The notes below the pieces were generated by a model, which searched no databases, was not told the DNA's origin, and saw only the letters and a list, made by a program, of their open reading frames with translations. From positions 1,612,001 through 1,676,000 of the forward strand of contig NZ_CP035376.1 of assembly GCF_004118975.1 (NCBI RefSeq): a stretch of 64,000 bases of DNA, in the 5' to 3' direction. This DNA is from Luteimonas sp. YGD11-2 (GTDB lineage: Bacteria; Pseudomonadota; Gammaproteobacteria; Xanthomonadales; Xanthomonadaceae). Position 1 is the first letter of the stretch. Each line of letters starts with the position of its first letter. Position numbers and translations under genes: made by a program. Of the stretch, positions 31,783 to 41,593 are shown one piece after another.

Positions 31783-34164
31783 GTGGCACTCCCGCTCCAG
31801 GAACGCAGCAGCAAGAAGCGCACGCGCGGGTCGACCGCGGCGGCAGAACCGTCGAATCCGCGTCGCCAGCGGCTGTGGCGCGACATCGCCTTGATCCTGA
31901 TCGCGCCGCTGCTGCTCTATCTGTTCGCCAGCCTGTTGACGTTCTCGCCCGATGACCCGGGCTGGTCGCGCTCGGGCAGCGTCACCGAGCCGCTGCACAA
32001 CGTCGGCGGTCCCGTCGGCGCATGGCTCGCCGACGTGCTGCTGCACCTGTTCGGCTATATCGCCTACCTGCTGCCGCTGATGCTGGGCGCGATCGCATGG
32101 ATCGCGATGTTCGGCATGGACGGCAGCAGCCAGGACGCGACCGGCGAAGGGCGCGCCGAACTCGGTCCGGCGCTGCGCCTGGCCGGCATCGTCGGCTTCC
32201 TGGTCTCGGCCACGGGCCTGCTGGCGCTGCGGATGCCGAACGTCGCCGACCTCTCGGCCGGTGGTGGCGGCATCCTCGGCCGGCTGGTCGGCAACTCGCT
32301 GTATGCCGGCTTCGGGCCGGTCGGCGGCAACCTGTTCCTGCTGGCGCTGGTGCTGGTCTCGGTGACCCTGGCCACCGGGCTGTCGTGGTTCCGGCTGATG
32401 GACCGGATCGGCGCCGCGGTGCTGAAGCTGCCGGCGCTGCTGCGCCGTGGCAGCCACCAGGCCAGCGAATGGAAGAAGACCCGCGAACTGCGCGAAGAGC
32501 GGGAGGAAGTGCGCAAGGCCGACACCGAGAAGCGTGCCAAGCGGGTGCCGGTGCGCATCGAGCCGCCGGCGCCGGAAGTTGCCGTGGTCGAGCGCAGCGA
32601 ACGCGCCAAGCGCGAGCAGCAGATTCCGCTGTTCAAGGGTGCCGGGGGTGACCCCAGCGGGCTGCCGCCGCTGTCGCTGCTCGACGATCCCAAGCCGCAA
32701 CCGCGCGGCTACGACGAGGACACGCTGGAGACCCTCTCGCGGCAGATCGAGTTCAAGCTCAAGGACTTCCGCATCGATGTCGAGGTGAAGGAGGCCCAGC
32801 CCGGGCCGGTCATCACCCGCTTCGAGATGGAGCCGGCACCCGGCATCAAGGTCAGCCAGATCAGCTCGCTCGACAAGGACATCGCCCGCGGGCTGTCGGT
32901 GAAATCGGTGCGCGTGGTCGACGTGATCCCCGGCAAGTCGGTGATCGGCCTGGAGATCCCCAACACCCGCCGCGAGATGATCTATCTCTCCGAGCTGCTG
33001 CGCTCGAAGGAATACGACAAGTCCGCCAGCCCGCTGACGCTGGCGCTGGGCAAGGACATCAGCGGCCGTTCGACGGTGGCCGACCTTGCCCGCATGCCGC
33101 ACCTGCTGGTGGCCGGCACCACCGGTTCCGGCAAGTCGGTGGCGGTCAACGCGATGGTGCTGAGCCTGCTGTTCAAGGCCACGCCAAAAGACCTGCGGAT
33201 GCTGATGATCGACCCGAAGATGCTGGAGCTCAGTGTCTACGAGGGCATTCCGCATCTGCTGGCGCCGGTGGTCACCGACATGAAGGAGGCCGCGAATGGC
33301 CTGCGCTGGTGCGTGGCGGAGATGGAGCGGCGCTACAAGCTGATGAGCGCGGTCGGCGTGCGCAACCTGGCCGGCTTCAACAAGAAGGTGAAGGACGCGC
33401 AGGACGCCGGACAGCCGCTGCTGGACCCGCTGTTCAAGCCGAACCCGGAGATCGACGAGGTTGCCCAGCCGCTGGAGCCGCTGCCGTACATCGTGATCTT
33501 CATCGACGAATTCGCCGACATGATGATGATCGTCGGCAAGAAGGTCGAAGAACTGATCGCGCGTCTCGCGCAGAAGGCACGCGCGGCCGGCATCCATCTG
33601 ATCCTCGCCACCCAGCGGCCATCGGTGGACGTGATCACCGGCCTGATCAAGGCCAATATCCCGACCCGCATCGCGTTCCAGGTCAGCTCCAAGATCGATT
33701 CCCGCACCATCCTCGACCAGTCCGGCGCGGAAGCGCTGCTGGGCAACGGCGACATGCTCTACCTGCCGCCGGGCACCGCGCTGCCCGAGCGCGTCCACGG
33801 CGCATTCGTCAGCGACGAGGAAGTGCATCGCGTGGTCGAACACCTCAAGCAGTCCGGCAGGGCCGAGTACATCGAGGGCGTGCTCGACGAGGTGCAGACG
33901 ATGGGCGACGGTGTGGTGGTCGGCGCCACCGGTCTGCCCGAGAGCGGCGGCGGGGCAGGGGACGAGGGTGATCCGCTGTACGACGAAGCGGTCAAGATCG
34001 TCACCGAGACGCGGCGTGCGTCGATCTCCGGCGTGCAGCGCCGGCTCAAGATCGGCTACAACCGCGCCGCGCGGCTGGTGGAGGCGATGGAAGCCGCGGG
34101 CGTGGTCAGCCCACCGGAGCACAACGGCGACCGCTCGGTACTGGCGCCGCCGCCGCCCAGGTAG
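31783..34164 (+). CDS. ftsK: FtsK, DNA translocase of the divisome
   Basis: Pumps chromosome ends through the septum and activates XerCD at dif. It has 793 residues with a GTG start. The N-terminal membrane part has about four hydrophobic segments (for example [18 protein letters not shown] and [18 protein letters not shown]) and a short linker. The motor has Walker [14 protein letters not shown] near residue 444 and Walker [16 protein letters not shown] near 569. The gamma DNA-reading domain is at about 725-785 ([20 protein letters not shown]). lolA and rarA follow downstream, the same order as in E. coli. Confidence 0.97.
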   Translation: MALPLQERSSKKRTRGSTAAAEPSNPRRQRLWRDIALILIAPLLLYLFASLLTFSPDDPGWSRSGSVTEPLHNVGGPVGAWLADVLLHLFGYIAYLLPLMLGAIAWIAMFGMDGSSQDATGEGRAELGPALRLAGIVGFLVSATGLLALRMPNVADLSAGGGGILGRLVGNSLYAGFGPVGGNLFLLALVLVSVTLATGLSWFRLMDRIGAAVLKLPALLRRGSHQASEWKKTRELREEREEVRKADTEKRAKRVPVRIEPPAPEVAVVERSERAKREQQIPLFKGAGGDPSGLPPLSLLDDPKPQPRGYDEDTLETLSRQIEFKLKDFRIDVEVKEAQPGPVITRFEMEPAPGIKVSQISSLDKDIARGLSVKSVRVVDVIPGKSVIGLEIPNTRREMIYLSELLRSKEYDKSASPLTLALGKDISGRSTVADLARMPHLLVAGTTGSGKSVAVNAMVLSLLFKATPKDLRMLMIDPKMLELSVYEGIPHLLAPVVTDMKEAANGLRWCVAEMERRYKLMSAVGVRNLAGFNKKVKDAQDAGQPLLDPLFKPNPEIDEVAQPLEPLPYIVIFIDEFADMMMIVGKKVEELIARLAQKARAAGIHLILATQRPSVDVITGLIKANIPTRIAFQVSSKIDSRTILDQSGAEALLGNGDMLYLPPGTALPERVHGAFVSDEEVHRVVEHLKQSGRAEYIEGVLDEVQTMGDGVVVGATGLPESGGGAGDEGDPLYDEAVKIVTETRRASISGVQRRLKIGYNRAARLVEAMEAAGVVSPPEHNGDRSVLAPPPPR

Positions 34165-34254
34165 CACGCCCGCGGCAGACGCTTGGGCCACCGCCCGCAC
34201 GTTCAGCAACTCGCATTCAAACTTCACCGCAACCAACGAATCGGGGATCCGACC

Positions 34255-34878
34255 ATGCGCCGCCTCCTGCTTGCCGCCGCCCTTGCCACCTCGCTGCTGC
34301 CGCTCGGCGCGTTCGCCGGTGCCCGTGATGCGCTGCAGACCTTCACCCGCGACCTCAAGGGCCTGGACGGTCAGTTCAACCAGCGCGTGTTCGATGGCAA
34401 CGGCCGGGTGAAGGAGAGTTCCAGCGGCCGTGTCGCGCTGTCGGCGCCGCGCCTGTTCCGCTGGGAGTACGTGAAGCCGTATCCGCAGTTGATCGTGGCC
34501 GATGGCCGCCGCGTCTGGGTGTTCGACCCGGATCTGGAACAGGTGACCGTGCGCCCGCAGGGCCCGGAGGAACAGAACAGCCCCTTGGCCGCGCTGGTGG
34601 AACCGGGACGTCTGGACCGCGACTTCGACGTCAGCGAGGAGGCCGCGCCGGCAGACGGCCTGCACTGGATGACGCTGACGCCCAAGCGCGACCAGGACGC
34701 CAGCTTCCAGTCCGCCCGCCTCGGTTTCGATGCCGGTGCGCTGGTACGGATGGAAGTGGTCGACGCGCTCGGCCAGCGCACCGAGATCGCCTTCAGCGGC
34801 TGGCGCAAGAACCCGCGTTTCGCCGCGGATACGTTCCGCTATACGCCGCCAGCGGGCGTCGACGTCATCGGCGAGTAG
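34255..34878 (+). CDS. lolA: LolA, periplasmic lipoprotein carrier
   Basis: Shuttles lipoproteins from LolCDE to the outer-membrane receptor LolB. It has 207 residues from the ATG at 34255, with signal peptide MRRLLLAAALATSLLPLGAFA; the upstream start at 34183 would bury the signal. Family features are LKGLDGQFNQRVFDGNGRVK, GRVALSAPRLFRWEYVKPYP and the DPDLEQVTVRP strand, with FRYTPPAGVDVI at the C-terminus. It lies between ftsK and rarA as in E. coli. Confidence 0.95.
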   Translation: MRRLLLAAALATSLLPLGAFAGARDALQTFTRDLKGLDGQFNQRVFDGNGRVKESSSGRVALSAPRLFRWEYVKPYPQLIVADGRRVWVFDPDLEQVTVRPQGPEEQNSPLAALVEPGRLDRDFDVSEEAAPADGLHWMTLTPKRDQDASFQSARLGFDAGALVRMEVVDALGQRTEIAFSGWRKNPRFAADTFRYTPPAGVDVIGE

Positions 34879-34967
34879 GCCATGCGCGCGCCTCCGGCCA
34901 CCCGGCCTGACGCACGCACCGCAGCCCACACGCGTTGCGCCGAGCAGCTCGCCGGTAGAATGGCCGC

Positions 34968-36365
34968 GTGTCCAGGAAACCCTCCGCTCCACGTGGTCCC
35001 GACCTGCTGAGCGCCGACAACGAGGCGCTGCGCCCGCTGGCCGAACGCATGCGGCCAGGCACGCTAGATGAAATGGTCGGCCAGCGGCGGCTGCTCGCGC
35101 CGGGGTCGGCGTTGCGTCGTGCCGTCGAGTCGGGGCGCGTGCATTCGATGATCCTGTGGGGGCCGCCCGGGTGCGGCAAGACCACGCTCGCACTGCTGCT
35201 GGCGCGCTATGCGGATGCGGAGTTCCGCGCGGTGTCGGCGGTGCTGTCCGGCCTGCCCGAGGTGCGCCAGGTACTGGCCGAGGCCACCCAGCGCTTCAAC
35301 GATGGCCGCCGCACGGTGCTGTTCGTCGACGAGGTGCACCGCTTCAACAAGGCGCAGCAGGATGCATTCCTGCCGCATATCGAGCGCGGCAGCATCGTGT
35401 TCGTCGGTGCCACCACCGAGAACCCGTCCTTCGAACTGAACTCGGCGTTGCTGTCGCGCTGCCGCGTGCATGTGCTGGAGGCGGTGTCGGCGGCCGACAT
35501 CGAGGATGCGCTGCGACGTGCGCTCGAGGACGGCGTCCGCGGGCTCGGCGGGCAGGACATCCGCATCGAGGACGCAGCGCTCCACGAGATCGCCGTGGCC
35601 GCCGACGGCGACGTGCGTCGTGCACTCACGCTGCTCGAAATCGCCGCCGAGCTCGCCCAGGACGAGGGCGGCCACATCACCGCGCAGACCCTGCTGCAGG
35701 TGCTGGCCGACCGCACCCGCCGCTTCGACAAGGGCGGCGAGCAGTTCTACGACCAGATCTCGGCGCTGCACAAATGCGTGCGAAGCAGCAATCCCGATGC
35801 CGCGCTCTACTGGCTGGCGCGGATGCTCGACGGCGGCTGCGACCCGGCCTATCTGGCGCGCCGGCTGACGCGGATGGCGGTGGAGGACATCGGGCTGGCG
35901 GACCCGCGCGCGCTGCAGATGGCGATCGATGCCTGGGACACCTACGACCGGCTCGGCAGCCCCGAAGGCGAGCTCGCCTTCGCGCAGTTGACCCTGTACC
36001 TGGCGAGCACCGCGAAATCGAATGCCGCCTACATGGCCTGGAACCAGGCGCGCGCCGACGTGCGCGAGCATGGCACCCAGGACGTGCCCATCCATATCCG
36101 CAATGCGCCGACGCGGCTGATGAAGCAGCTCGGTTACGGCCGCGGCTACCAGTACGACCACGACGCCGAAGGCGGCATCGCGCTCGACCAGACCGGCTTT
36201 CCCGACGCGATGGGCGAGCGCATCTATTACCGGCCGGTCCCACGCGGGCTGGAGATGAAGCTCGGCGAGAAGCTCGACCGCCTGCGGGCCGCTCGCGCAC
36301 AGGCGCGCGGCGATTCGCTGGACGAAGGGCCTCCTGGCGAGGGCGACGGCAGCCGGACCGGCTGA
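34968..36365 (+). CDS. rarA: RarA (MgsA), replication-associated recombination ATPase
   Basis: AAA+ protein acting at stalled replication forks, related to the clamp loader and RuvB. It has 465 residues with a GTG start. The N-terminal LAERMRPGTLDEMVGQRRLL is diagnostic. Walker A is WGPPGCGKTTLALL, Walker B VLFVDEVHRFNKAQQDAFLP, sensor 1 VGATTENPSFELNSALLSRC. The C-terminal tetramerisation region has HKCVRSSNPDAALYWLARML and MPEGRRxLAQ-like ELAFAQLTLYLASTAKSNAA. Gene order ftsK-lolA-rarA is conserved. Confidence 0.96.
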   Translation: MSRKPSAPRGPDLLSADNEALRPLAERMRPGTLDEMVGQRRLLAPGSALRRAVESGRVHSMILWGPPGCGKTTLALLLARYADAEFRAVSAVLSGLPEVRQVLAEATQRFNDGRRTVLFVDEVHRFNKAQQDAFLPHIERGSIVFVGATTENPSFELNSALLSRCRVHVLEAVSAADIEDALRRALEDGVRGLGGQDIRIEDAALHEIAVAADGDVRRALTLLEIAAELAQDEGGHITAQTLLQVLADRTRRFDKGGEQFYDQISALHKCVRSSNPDAALYWLARMLDGGCDPAYLARRLTRMAVEDIGLADPRALQMAIDAWDTYDRLGSPEGELAFAQLTLYLASTAKSNAAYMAWNQARADVREHGTQDVPIHIRNAPTRLMKQLGYGRGYQYDHDAEGGIALDQTGFPDAMGERIYYRPVPRGLEMKLGEKLDRLRAARAQARGDSLDEGPPGEGDGSRTG

Positions 36366-36487
36366 CGGATTGCGTCCGGACTGAACCGTTCGGCATCGCC
36401 GGCGCGATTCGACGAGCGGTCGCCCCTTGCCCGGTACGCGGGCCATACTCGGGTTGCGGGAAAAAATCGCTTACATGGAGGTGTCCC

Positions 36488-36691
36488 ATGGTCACCCGAA
36501 GCCGGCGGCTGTATCCCATCCCCCGCGCGCAGCTCGGTGCGCTGTACGCCCGGGAAGCACGCGACCTGCACCCCGACCGTACCTGGCACGAGGTCGAACC
36601 ACTGATCCGCCGCCTGTGGGAACGCGATCGTCCCGGGGACTGGCCGCGATCGAGCCCGATGGTGCGGGAGTTCTGGCGCCAGGCGCGCTGA
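36488..36691 (+). CDS. Small basic protein of unknown function
   Basis: A 67-residue protein with a strong ribosome site (GGAGG 5 nt upstream of the ATG). Sequence features are the start MVTRSRRLYPIPRAQLGALY, then DRTWHEVEPLIRRLWERDRP, rich in Arg and Trp with no membrane segment or Cys. It has no recognised family. Codon use matches the neighbours and the ribosome site makes it credible. It stands between rarA and the UbiB-type gene. Confidence 0.7.
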   Translation: MVTRSRRLYPIPRAQLGALYAREARDLHPDRTWHEVEPLIRRLWERDRPGDWPRSSPMVREFWRQAR

Positions 36692-36774
36692 GCCGGCACG
36701 TCCTGTTCACAAAAGCGCTGCCACCCTCGCGTCCTGGCCGTCTGGCCACAGACGGGTAGAGCAGGGGAGGCACC

Positions 36775-38445
36775 ATGGCGGCAACCGAAAAGCCCGGCGC
36801 ATTCGACCGGTCCTCGCGGATCATGCGCTTCGCGCTGAAGTATTACCGCGCGGGCGTGTTCGGCAACGTCGGCATGACGCGTGTGCGCCCGGAGGACGTG
36901 CGCAAGGCGGAGGAGTTCGTCGACGACCTCGAAGCGCTCGGGCCGACCTTCGTCAAGATCGGGCAGGCGCTGTCCACCCGCACCGACCTGCTGGCACCGG
37001 TGTACCTGGATGCGCTCAAGCGCATGCAGGACGACGTGCACCCGGTCGCGTTCGCCGAGCTGCAGCCGATCCTCGAGGACGCGCTGGGCGTGCGCCTGTC
37101 GAAGGCGTTCGCGTATTTCGACGAGGAGCCGCTCGGCGCGGCATCGCTGGCACAGGTCCACCGCGCCACCCTGCACGACGGGCGCGAGGTCGCGGTCAAG
37201 ATCCAGCGCCCGGGCGTCGAGGACCTGATCCACGCCGACCTCGCCGTGCTCGACCGTTTCGCCCGCGGCGCGGACCGCTTCACCTCGATCGGCCAGCGCA
37301 TGCGCTTCGTCGACATCGTCGGCGAGATGCAGCGGGCCCTGCTGGCGGAACTGGACTACCTCGACGAGGCCGAGAGTCTCGACCGCTTCCGCGAACGGCT
37401 GTCGGTCTATCCGGAGCTGTTCGTGCCGGCGCCGGTGTGGGACTACACCTCGCTGCGCGTGCTGACCATGGAATACGCGCCCGGCACCAGGGTCACCGAC
37501 ATCAGCGGCCTGCTGCGCACCGAGAACGACTACGGAAGCCTCGCCCGCGCGCTGCTCAAGGGCTATCTCGACCAGGTGTTCGTGCATGGCGAGATCCACG
37601 CCGACCCGCATCCCGGCAACGTGCTGGTGCTGCACGACCAGCGCCTGGCGCTGCTGGACTTCGGCATGGTCGCCCACGTGCCCCCGCGCCAGCGCGAGCG
37701 CCTGCTGAAGCTGGTGCTGGCGGCGGTCGACGGCCGTGGCGAGGACGTCGCCGCGGAATCGATCGCGATCAGCTCCAGGCTCGAGAACTTCGACGAGGCA
37801 CGCTACGTGCACGAGGTGTCGCAGCTGGTGGCCCGCTACGCGGTGCGTTCGGAGCGGCTGGGGCTGTCGGAGGGCCGGCTGCTGCTCGAACTGGCGCGGA
37901 TCGGCAGCGACTGCCGGCTGCGGATGCCGCCGGCGACCACGCTGCTCGGCAAGACCATGCTGAATCTTGAGTCGGTCTGCAACGCGCTCGAGCCCGAGCT
38001 CGACGTCAAGCAGGCGGTGGAGAAGCACGCCTACCAGATCCTGCGCAAGCGCCTGCAGTCGTCGCTGTCGCCGCGGCGGCTGGGCATGGAGGCCCTGGAG
38101 ACGCAGCAGCTGCTGCGCGGCGCACCGCGCAAGGTCGCCGACATCCTGTCGCTGGTGGCCGACAACAAGCTGCGCGTGCAGCTGGGCGGGCTCGAAGAAT
38201 CGCACCTGATGGAGAGCCTGCAGAAGATCGCCAACCGCATCTCGACGGGCATCATCACCGCGGCGCTGATCGTGGGCGCGGCGATGCTTGCGCAGATCCG
38301 CACGACGTTCACGCTGTTCGGCTATCCGGCATTCGCGCTGGTGATGTTCGTGGTGGCGGGCGCGCTGGGGGTGACACTGGTGGTGTCGGCCCTGCTGTCC
38401 GACCGCAAGGTGCGCCCGCGCGAGGAGCGTGGTCCGTCCGATTGA
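36775..38445 (+). CDS. UbiB/ABC1/AarF-family atypical kinase
   Basis: Membrane-attached atypical kinase or ATPase of the UbiB family, 556 residues. Seen are the KxGQ motif (FVKIGQALSTR), the Ala-rich nucleotide loop (LGAASLAQVHRAT), the conserved Lys in VAVKIQRPG, the catalytic-loop HGEIHADPHPGNVL and the DFG-like LLDFGMVAHV. Two C-terminal membrane segments are near 485-540 (ISTGIITAALIVGAAML; FALVMFVVAGALGVTLVV). It is not beside ubiE/ubiJ, so a second UbiB paralogue rather than the ubiquinone gene itself is quite possible. No gene symbol is given for that reason. Confidence 0.88.
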   Translation: MAATEKPGAFDRSSRIMRFALKYYRAGVFGNVGMTRVRPEDVRKAEEFVDDLEALGPTFVKIGQALSTRTDLLAPVYLDALKRMQDDVHPVAFAELQPILEDALGVRLSKAFAYFDEEPLGAASLAQVHRATLHDGREVAVKIQRPGVEDLIHADLAVLDRFARGADRFTSIGQRMRFVDIVGEMQRALLAELDYLDEAESLDRFRERLSVYPELFVPAPVWDYTSLRVLTMEYAPGTRVTDISGLLRTENDYGSLARALLKGYLDQVFVHGEIHADPHPGNVLVLHDQRLALLDFGMVAHVPPRQRERLLKLVLAAVDGRGEDVAAESIAISSRLENFDEARYVHEVSQLVARYAVRSERLGLSEGRLLLELARIGSDCRLRMPPATTLLGKTMLNLESVCNALEPELDVKQAVEKHAYQILRKRLQSSLSPRRLGMEALETQQLLRGAPRKVADILSLVADNKLRVQLGGLEESHLMESLQKIANRISTGIITAALIVGAAMLAQIRTTFTLFGYPAFALVMFVVAGALGVTLVVSALLSDRKVRPREERGPSD

Positions 38446-38474
38446 CCGGGGCAGGGCGCGGTCGTCCGTCGACC

Positions 38475-38501
38475 TCAAGCCTGCCCGTGCACGGCCGTTA
38501 A
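38475..38501 (+). promoter_or_regulatory. Candidate FliA promoter of the CSS-EAL gene
   Basis: TCAAGCCT-N11-GCCGTTAA, 12 of 16 matches to the sigma-28 consensus with exact spacing, 56 nt before the TTG start at 38557. A hairpin with arms CAGTCCC/GGGACTG lies between it and the start (about 38507-38532). Confidence 0.5.
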
Positions 38502-38556
38502 CGATGCAGTCCCCGCGACATCGCGGGACTGGCATCCACGAACGGAGATCGGCAGG

Positions 38557-39011
38557 TTGCACCGGATCCGGGTCACGCCCGCGCACTCGCTCACCCGTTC
38601 CGGACTGCTGGCGGCCGCCATCGTGGCCGGTTCGATCCTGCTGACGATGCTGCTCGCGCATGCCGCATGGGTGCAGGGCGACCGCCACCGGCTCGAACGC
38701 CACGTCGAGCGGTTGCTCGATGCCACGCGCGTGCTGGCCACGCAGTCGAACCATGCCCTCAACGGCAGCCTGCGCCTGCGCACCGAACGCTGCAGCGCCC
38801 ATGACCTGACCGAGCTGCGGGTGCTCGCGTTCCAGTCCGACCATATCCGCGACATCGGCAGGGTGGCGGAGGACAGGGTGCTGTGCACCGCCGCGTGGGG
38901 CGTGCTGCCACACCGGCCGCTGCTGCCGGAGCCGACACGCCGGAGCCGCAGGTACCGCTTCTGGAGCATCGGCGCGACCCCGGTCGACCATCGCATCTCC
39001 ACCGACATGAT
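38557..39011 (+). pseudogene. CSS-motif EAL phosphodiesterase, 5' part cut by transposon
   Basis: N-terminal about 151 codons of a membrane c-di-GMP phosphodiesterase. It uses a TTG start with GGAG upstream. It has a first membrane segment at about 17-37 (LLAAAIVAGSILLTMLLAHA), then a periplasmic CSS domain with the Cys-Ser pair in TERCSAHDLTELRVLAF and a second Cys in DRVLCTAAWG. In family members these Cys form a redox-sensing disulfide (DsbA/DsbB linked). The frame is interrupted at 39012 by a transposon end and, if translated, adds 15 foreign residues. The 3' part is at 47589-48692. Confidence 0.92.
39007..39011 (+). repeat. Target-site duplication, left copy (ATGAT)
   Basis: ATGAT directly before the left inverted repeat, identical to 47589-47593 directly after the right one. 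Five base pairs is the usual Tn3-family duplication length. Confidence 0.92.
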
Positions 39012-39058
39012 GAGGGTCGGCAGGGATTCGTGTAAAAAACGGCCGAAAGTGACCTAAC
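39012..39058 (+). repeat. Left terminal inverted repeat
   Basis: Begins GAGGGTCGGCAGGGATTCGT, then GTAAAAAACGGCC. It is identical for 27 bp to the right end and similar for about 45 bp (ACCTAA conserved near the inner edge). It also matches 58999-59045. Confidence 0.93.
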
Positions 39059-39157
39059 AGGCTGAACTTACTGTGGAATGAAGAAGACGTTGACTGACCT
39101 CACGACCAGGTTCAACCTCATCACGGCCATTCGGCTGTCCAAATTGGAGGACGTTCG

Positions 39158-39314
39158 ATGAAGACGAAAGTCTGGGTGGGTATTGCACTGTTCGCCACCA
39201 CGTTCGCGGCTTGAGCCGCGGCAGGATGCCCGCTAGGCTGCCGGCAAGCCGGATGCCGGCTGGATCTACGTCAGCCCCATCGAGCAGTCGATTCCCATCA
39301 ACGACGCCAGTTGA
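39158..39314 (+). pseudogene. Decayed small secreted protein gene
   Basis: A good GGAGG site 7 nt before ATG starts MKTKVWVGIALFATTFAA, a signal-peptide-like N-terminus, but a stop follows at codon 19. About 35 nt on, another frame contains AAGKPDAGWIYVSPIEQSIP, then INDAS and a stop, as if the C-terminus of the same gene. It is read as a deletion remnant of a small periplasmic protein of the cargo region. The family is unknown. Confidence 0.5.
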
Positions 39315-39393
39315 TATCGGGGACGACTGCACAGGACGCAGCGGGCTCTGGCTGGCTGCGTCCTGCCGCTCGTGCACATCGGGAGTGCAAGCC

Positions 39394-39646
39394 ATGAAGA
39401 TGATTGTCGCCTTCGTCCGTCCATCGCTGGCGGAGCGTGTCGTGCGGGTGATCGAACGTGCCGGTCTCTACCACCTGTCGGTTCTTCTACCAAGCCACAC
39501 CGACACGAGAGATCGCCGTGCTCACCACGATGGCGTGGATCTACCTCGGGCTCGCGGTGCTTCTGCTGGCGCGCGACTATTCCGACAGGTGCCGGTGCTG
39601 TTGGGCGCCACATGGAACAAGCAACCTGCCGTCGACGAGGGCCCGG
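39394..39646 (+). pseudogene. Truncated P-II-like regulator fused to a membrane-protein remnant
   Basis: The ATG at 39394 opens [20 protein letters not shown], then ERAGLYHLS, resembling the first strand and helix of P-II-like proteins that accompany metal-efflux RND genes. The similarity stops near 39475. From there another frame reads [20 protein letters not shown], then [17 protein letters not shown], a membrane-like C-terminal piece. Neither is complete, so this looks like a deletion junction inside former metal-resistance cargo. Both identifications are by eye. Confidence 0.45.
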
Positions 39647-40171
39647 ATGAACACTAAAGGCAAGTACACCACTCAAATCCCCAACGGCCTCATCTGGTTG
39701 ACGGTCTCCGCGCTGGTGATTGCGCTGGATCAGGCCAGCAAGTACTGGGTGCTGGCGACGCTGCCCGAGTACACCGCGGTACCGGTAATCGAGGGTGTGT
39801 GGAACTGGTACCGCAGCTACAACACCGGCGCGGCTTTCAGCTTCCTCAGCGATGCTGGCGGCTGGCAGCAGGTTGCGTTTGGCATTCTGGCGTTGGGTAT
39901 CAGCGGGCTCCTGGCCTACTGGCTGTACCAGACGCCGCGCTCCGCCTACAAGGTTGCGTTGCCCTACGCGCTCGTGATCGGGGGGGCGCTGAGCAATGTT
40001 ATCGACCGAGCGCTGCGCGGCCACGTGGTCGACTTCATCCAATGGCACTGGCGCGATTACTACTGGCCGGCGTTCAACCTCAGCGATTCGGCCATCGTGG
40101 TCGGCGCGATCGCGATGGCGTTGCACGGCGTATTCGGACCAACGCGCGCGTCACGCAACACCCACACATAG
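39647..40171 (+). CDS. lspA: LspA, signal peptidase II (transposon-borne copy)
   Basis: Inner-membrane aspartyl protease that cleaves prolipoproteins. It has 174 residues from the ATG at 39647. There are four hydrophobic segments (for example [20 protein letters not shown]). The catalytic Asp motifs are present: [20 protein letters not shown] and [12 protein letters not shown]. The conserved NTGAAFSFL is also present. Extra lspA copies occur in lead/cadmium operons (PbrC-type) on mobile elements, which suggests that the cargo derives from such an operon. The chromosome should carry a separate housekeeping lspA outside this window. Confidence 0.93.
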   Translation: MNTKGKYTTQIPNGLIWLTVSALVIALDQASKYWVLATLPEYTAVPVIEGVWNWYRSYNTGAAFSFLSDAGGWQQVAFGILALGISGLLAYWLYQTPRSAYKVALPYALVIGGALSNVIDRALRGHVVDFIQWHWRDYYWPAFNLSDSAIVVGAIAMALHGVFGPTRASRNTHT

Positions 40172-40186
40172 ACCCAGGGAGCGAGC

Positions 40187-41593
40187 ATGAGCGATCACTA
40201 CGATGTCATCATCATCGGCGGGGGGCCAGGCGGCTATCCAGCCGCCATACGCGCCGCCCAGCTTGGGTTGCGCGTTGCATGCATCGAGAGCCGCAAGCGC
40301 CTGGGTGGCACCTGCCTCAACATCGGTTGTATTCCCTCCAAGGCCTTGCTCGAATCCTCCGAGCGCTTTATCGCCGCCCGCACCGAGTTCGCCGAGCATG
40401 GTGTCGAGTTCGAGGGCCTGCGGCTGAACCTACCGCAGCTAATGGCGCATAAGGACAACGTAGTGTCAGGGCTGGGTAACGGAATTGACTTTCTCATGCG
40501 CAAGCACAAGATCATGCGCCTGGTCGGGACCGGATCGGTCACCGCACCTGGCCAAGTGACTGTGCTCGACGAGGCAGGTCAGCAGCGGACGCTGACTGCT
40601 TCCTCCATTGTCATCGCTACCGGCTCCGACAGTGCGATCTTGCCGGACGTGCCGATCGATGAAACGCGCATCGTCTCTTCCACAGGCGCATTGGCCTTGC
40701 CGGAGGTGCCCAAGCACCTCGTGGTGATCGGCGCGGGTTATGTCGGTCTGGAGCTGGGATCAGTCTGGAGACGCTTGGGGGCAAACGTCACCGTGATCGA
40801 GTATCTCGACCGCATCACTTCGGGAATGGACACTGAGCTTTCTCAAGCCCTGCACAAGGTGCTGGAGGAGCAGGGCTTCGTATTCCGGCTTTCGCAGAAG
40901 GTAACAGCCGCGCGAAGCGTAGACGATGAAGTCGTCTTGACAGTCGAACCGGCCCAAGGCGGCCCGAGTGAGGAGATTCGGGCCGACTACGTGCTGGTCT
41001 CGATCGGACGGCGGCCGTATACCGAGGGCCTTGGACTGGACGCCATCGGCGTCACCCGGGATCGAAAGGGCTATATCCAGGTGGACGAACACTGGCGCAC
41101 GAACGTGGACGGCATTTACGCCATTGGTGACGTGATCGGCGGCCCCATGCTGGCGCACAAAGCCACCGAAGAAGGCGTCGCCTTGGCCGAACAACTGGCC
41201 GGATTGCCGGGGCACGTCAACTACGACGCCATTCCGGCAGTCGTCTACACGGCACCTGAAGTCGCCTCCGTGGGTCAGACCGAAGACGGGCTCAAGGCGA
41301 TCGGCATGAGTTACAAGGTCGGCCGCTTTCCGTTCAGCGCCAACAGCCGTGCCCGCGCCAAGGCCCAGACCGACGGCTTCGTGAAGGTACTCGCCGATGC
41401 CACGACTGATCGGGTCTTGGGCGTGCACATCATCGGCCCCGAGGCCGGCTCGCTAATCCATGAAGCGGTGGTGGCCATGGAGTTCCGCGGCTCGGCGGAG
41501 GACATCGCTCGCAGTTGCCATGCCCATCCCACCTTGCCCGAAGCGCTCAAGGAGGCGGCAATGGCCGTCGACAATTGGGCGCTACACAGCTAG
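40187..41593 (+). CDS. Dihydrolipoamide dehydrogenase-like flavoenzyme (transposon cargo)
   Basis: A 468-residue pyridine nucleotide-disulfide oxidoreductase. The FAD-binding start is DVIIIGGGPGGYPAAIRAAQ. The redox-active pair is in LGGTCLNIGCIPSKALLESS. The NAD motif is VVIGAGYVGLELGSVW. FAD contact TNVDGIYAIGDVIGGPMLAH follows. The C-terminal catalytic His-Glu is in CHAHPTLPEALKEAA. The latter and the lack of a C-terminal Cys-Cys exclude mercuric reductase and favour an E3 (Lpd) enzyme. It lies 15 nt after lspA, probably co-transcribed. No E1 or E2 genes are nearby, so its role as cargo is unclear. Confidence 0.9.
   Translation: MSDHYDVIIIGGGPGGYPAAIRAAQLGLRVACIESRKRLGGTCLNIGCIPSKALLESSERFIAARTEFAEHGVEFEGLRLNLPQLMAHKDNVVSGLGNGIDFLMRKHKIMRLVGTGSVTAPGQVTVLDEAGQQRTLTASSIVIATGSDSAILPDVPIDETRIVSSTGALALPEVPKHLVVIGAGYVGLELGSVWRRLGANVTVIEYLDRITSGMDTELSQALHKVLEEQGFVFRLSQKVTAARSVDDEVVLTVEPAQGGPSEEIRADYVLVSIGRRPYTEGLGLDAIGVTRDRKGYIQVDEHWRTNVDGIYAIGDVIGGPMLAHKATEEGVALAEQLAGLPGHVNYDAIPAVVYTAPEVASVGQTEDGLKAIGMSYKVGRFPFSANSRARAKAQTDGFVKVLADATTDRVLGVHIIGPEAGSLIHEAVVAMEFRGSAEDIARSCHAHPTLPEALKEAAMAVDNWALHS

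Noticed and set aside
31774-35193. 1139-codon minus-strand frame spanning ftsK, lolA and the start of rarA
   Set aside because: Runs across several unrelated real genes and intergenic gaps. It is Gln/His/Arg-rich like other GC shadows.
35677-38991. 1104-codon minus-strand frame opposite rarA and the UbiB-type gene
   Set aside because: Same reason: antisense to conserved genes, without motifs.
40187-41593. Mercuric reductase
   Set aside because: No N-terminal heavy-metal domain and no C-terminal Cys pair. The His-Pro-Thr...Glu end is that of dihydrolipoamide dehydrogenase.
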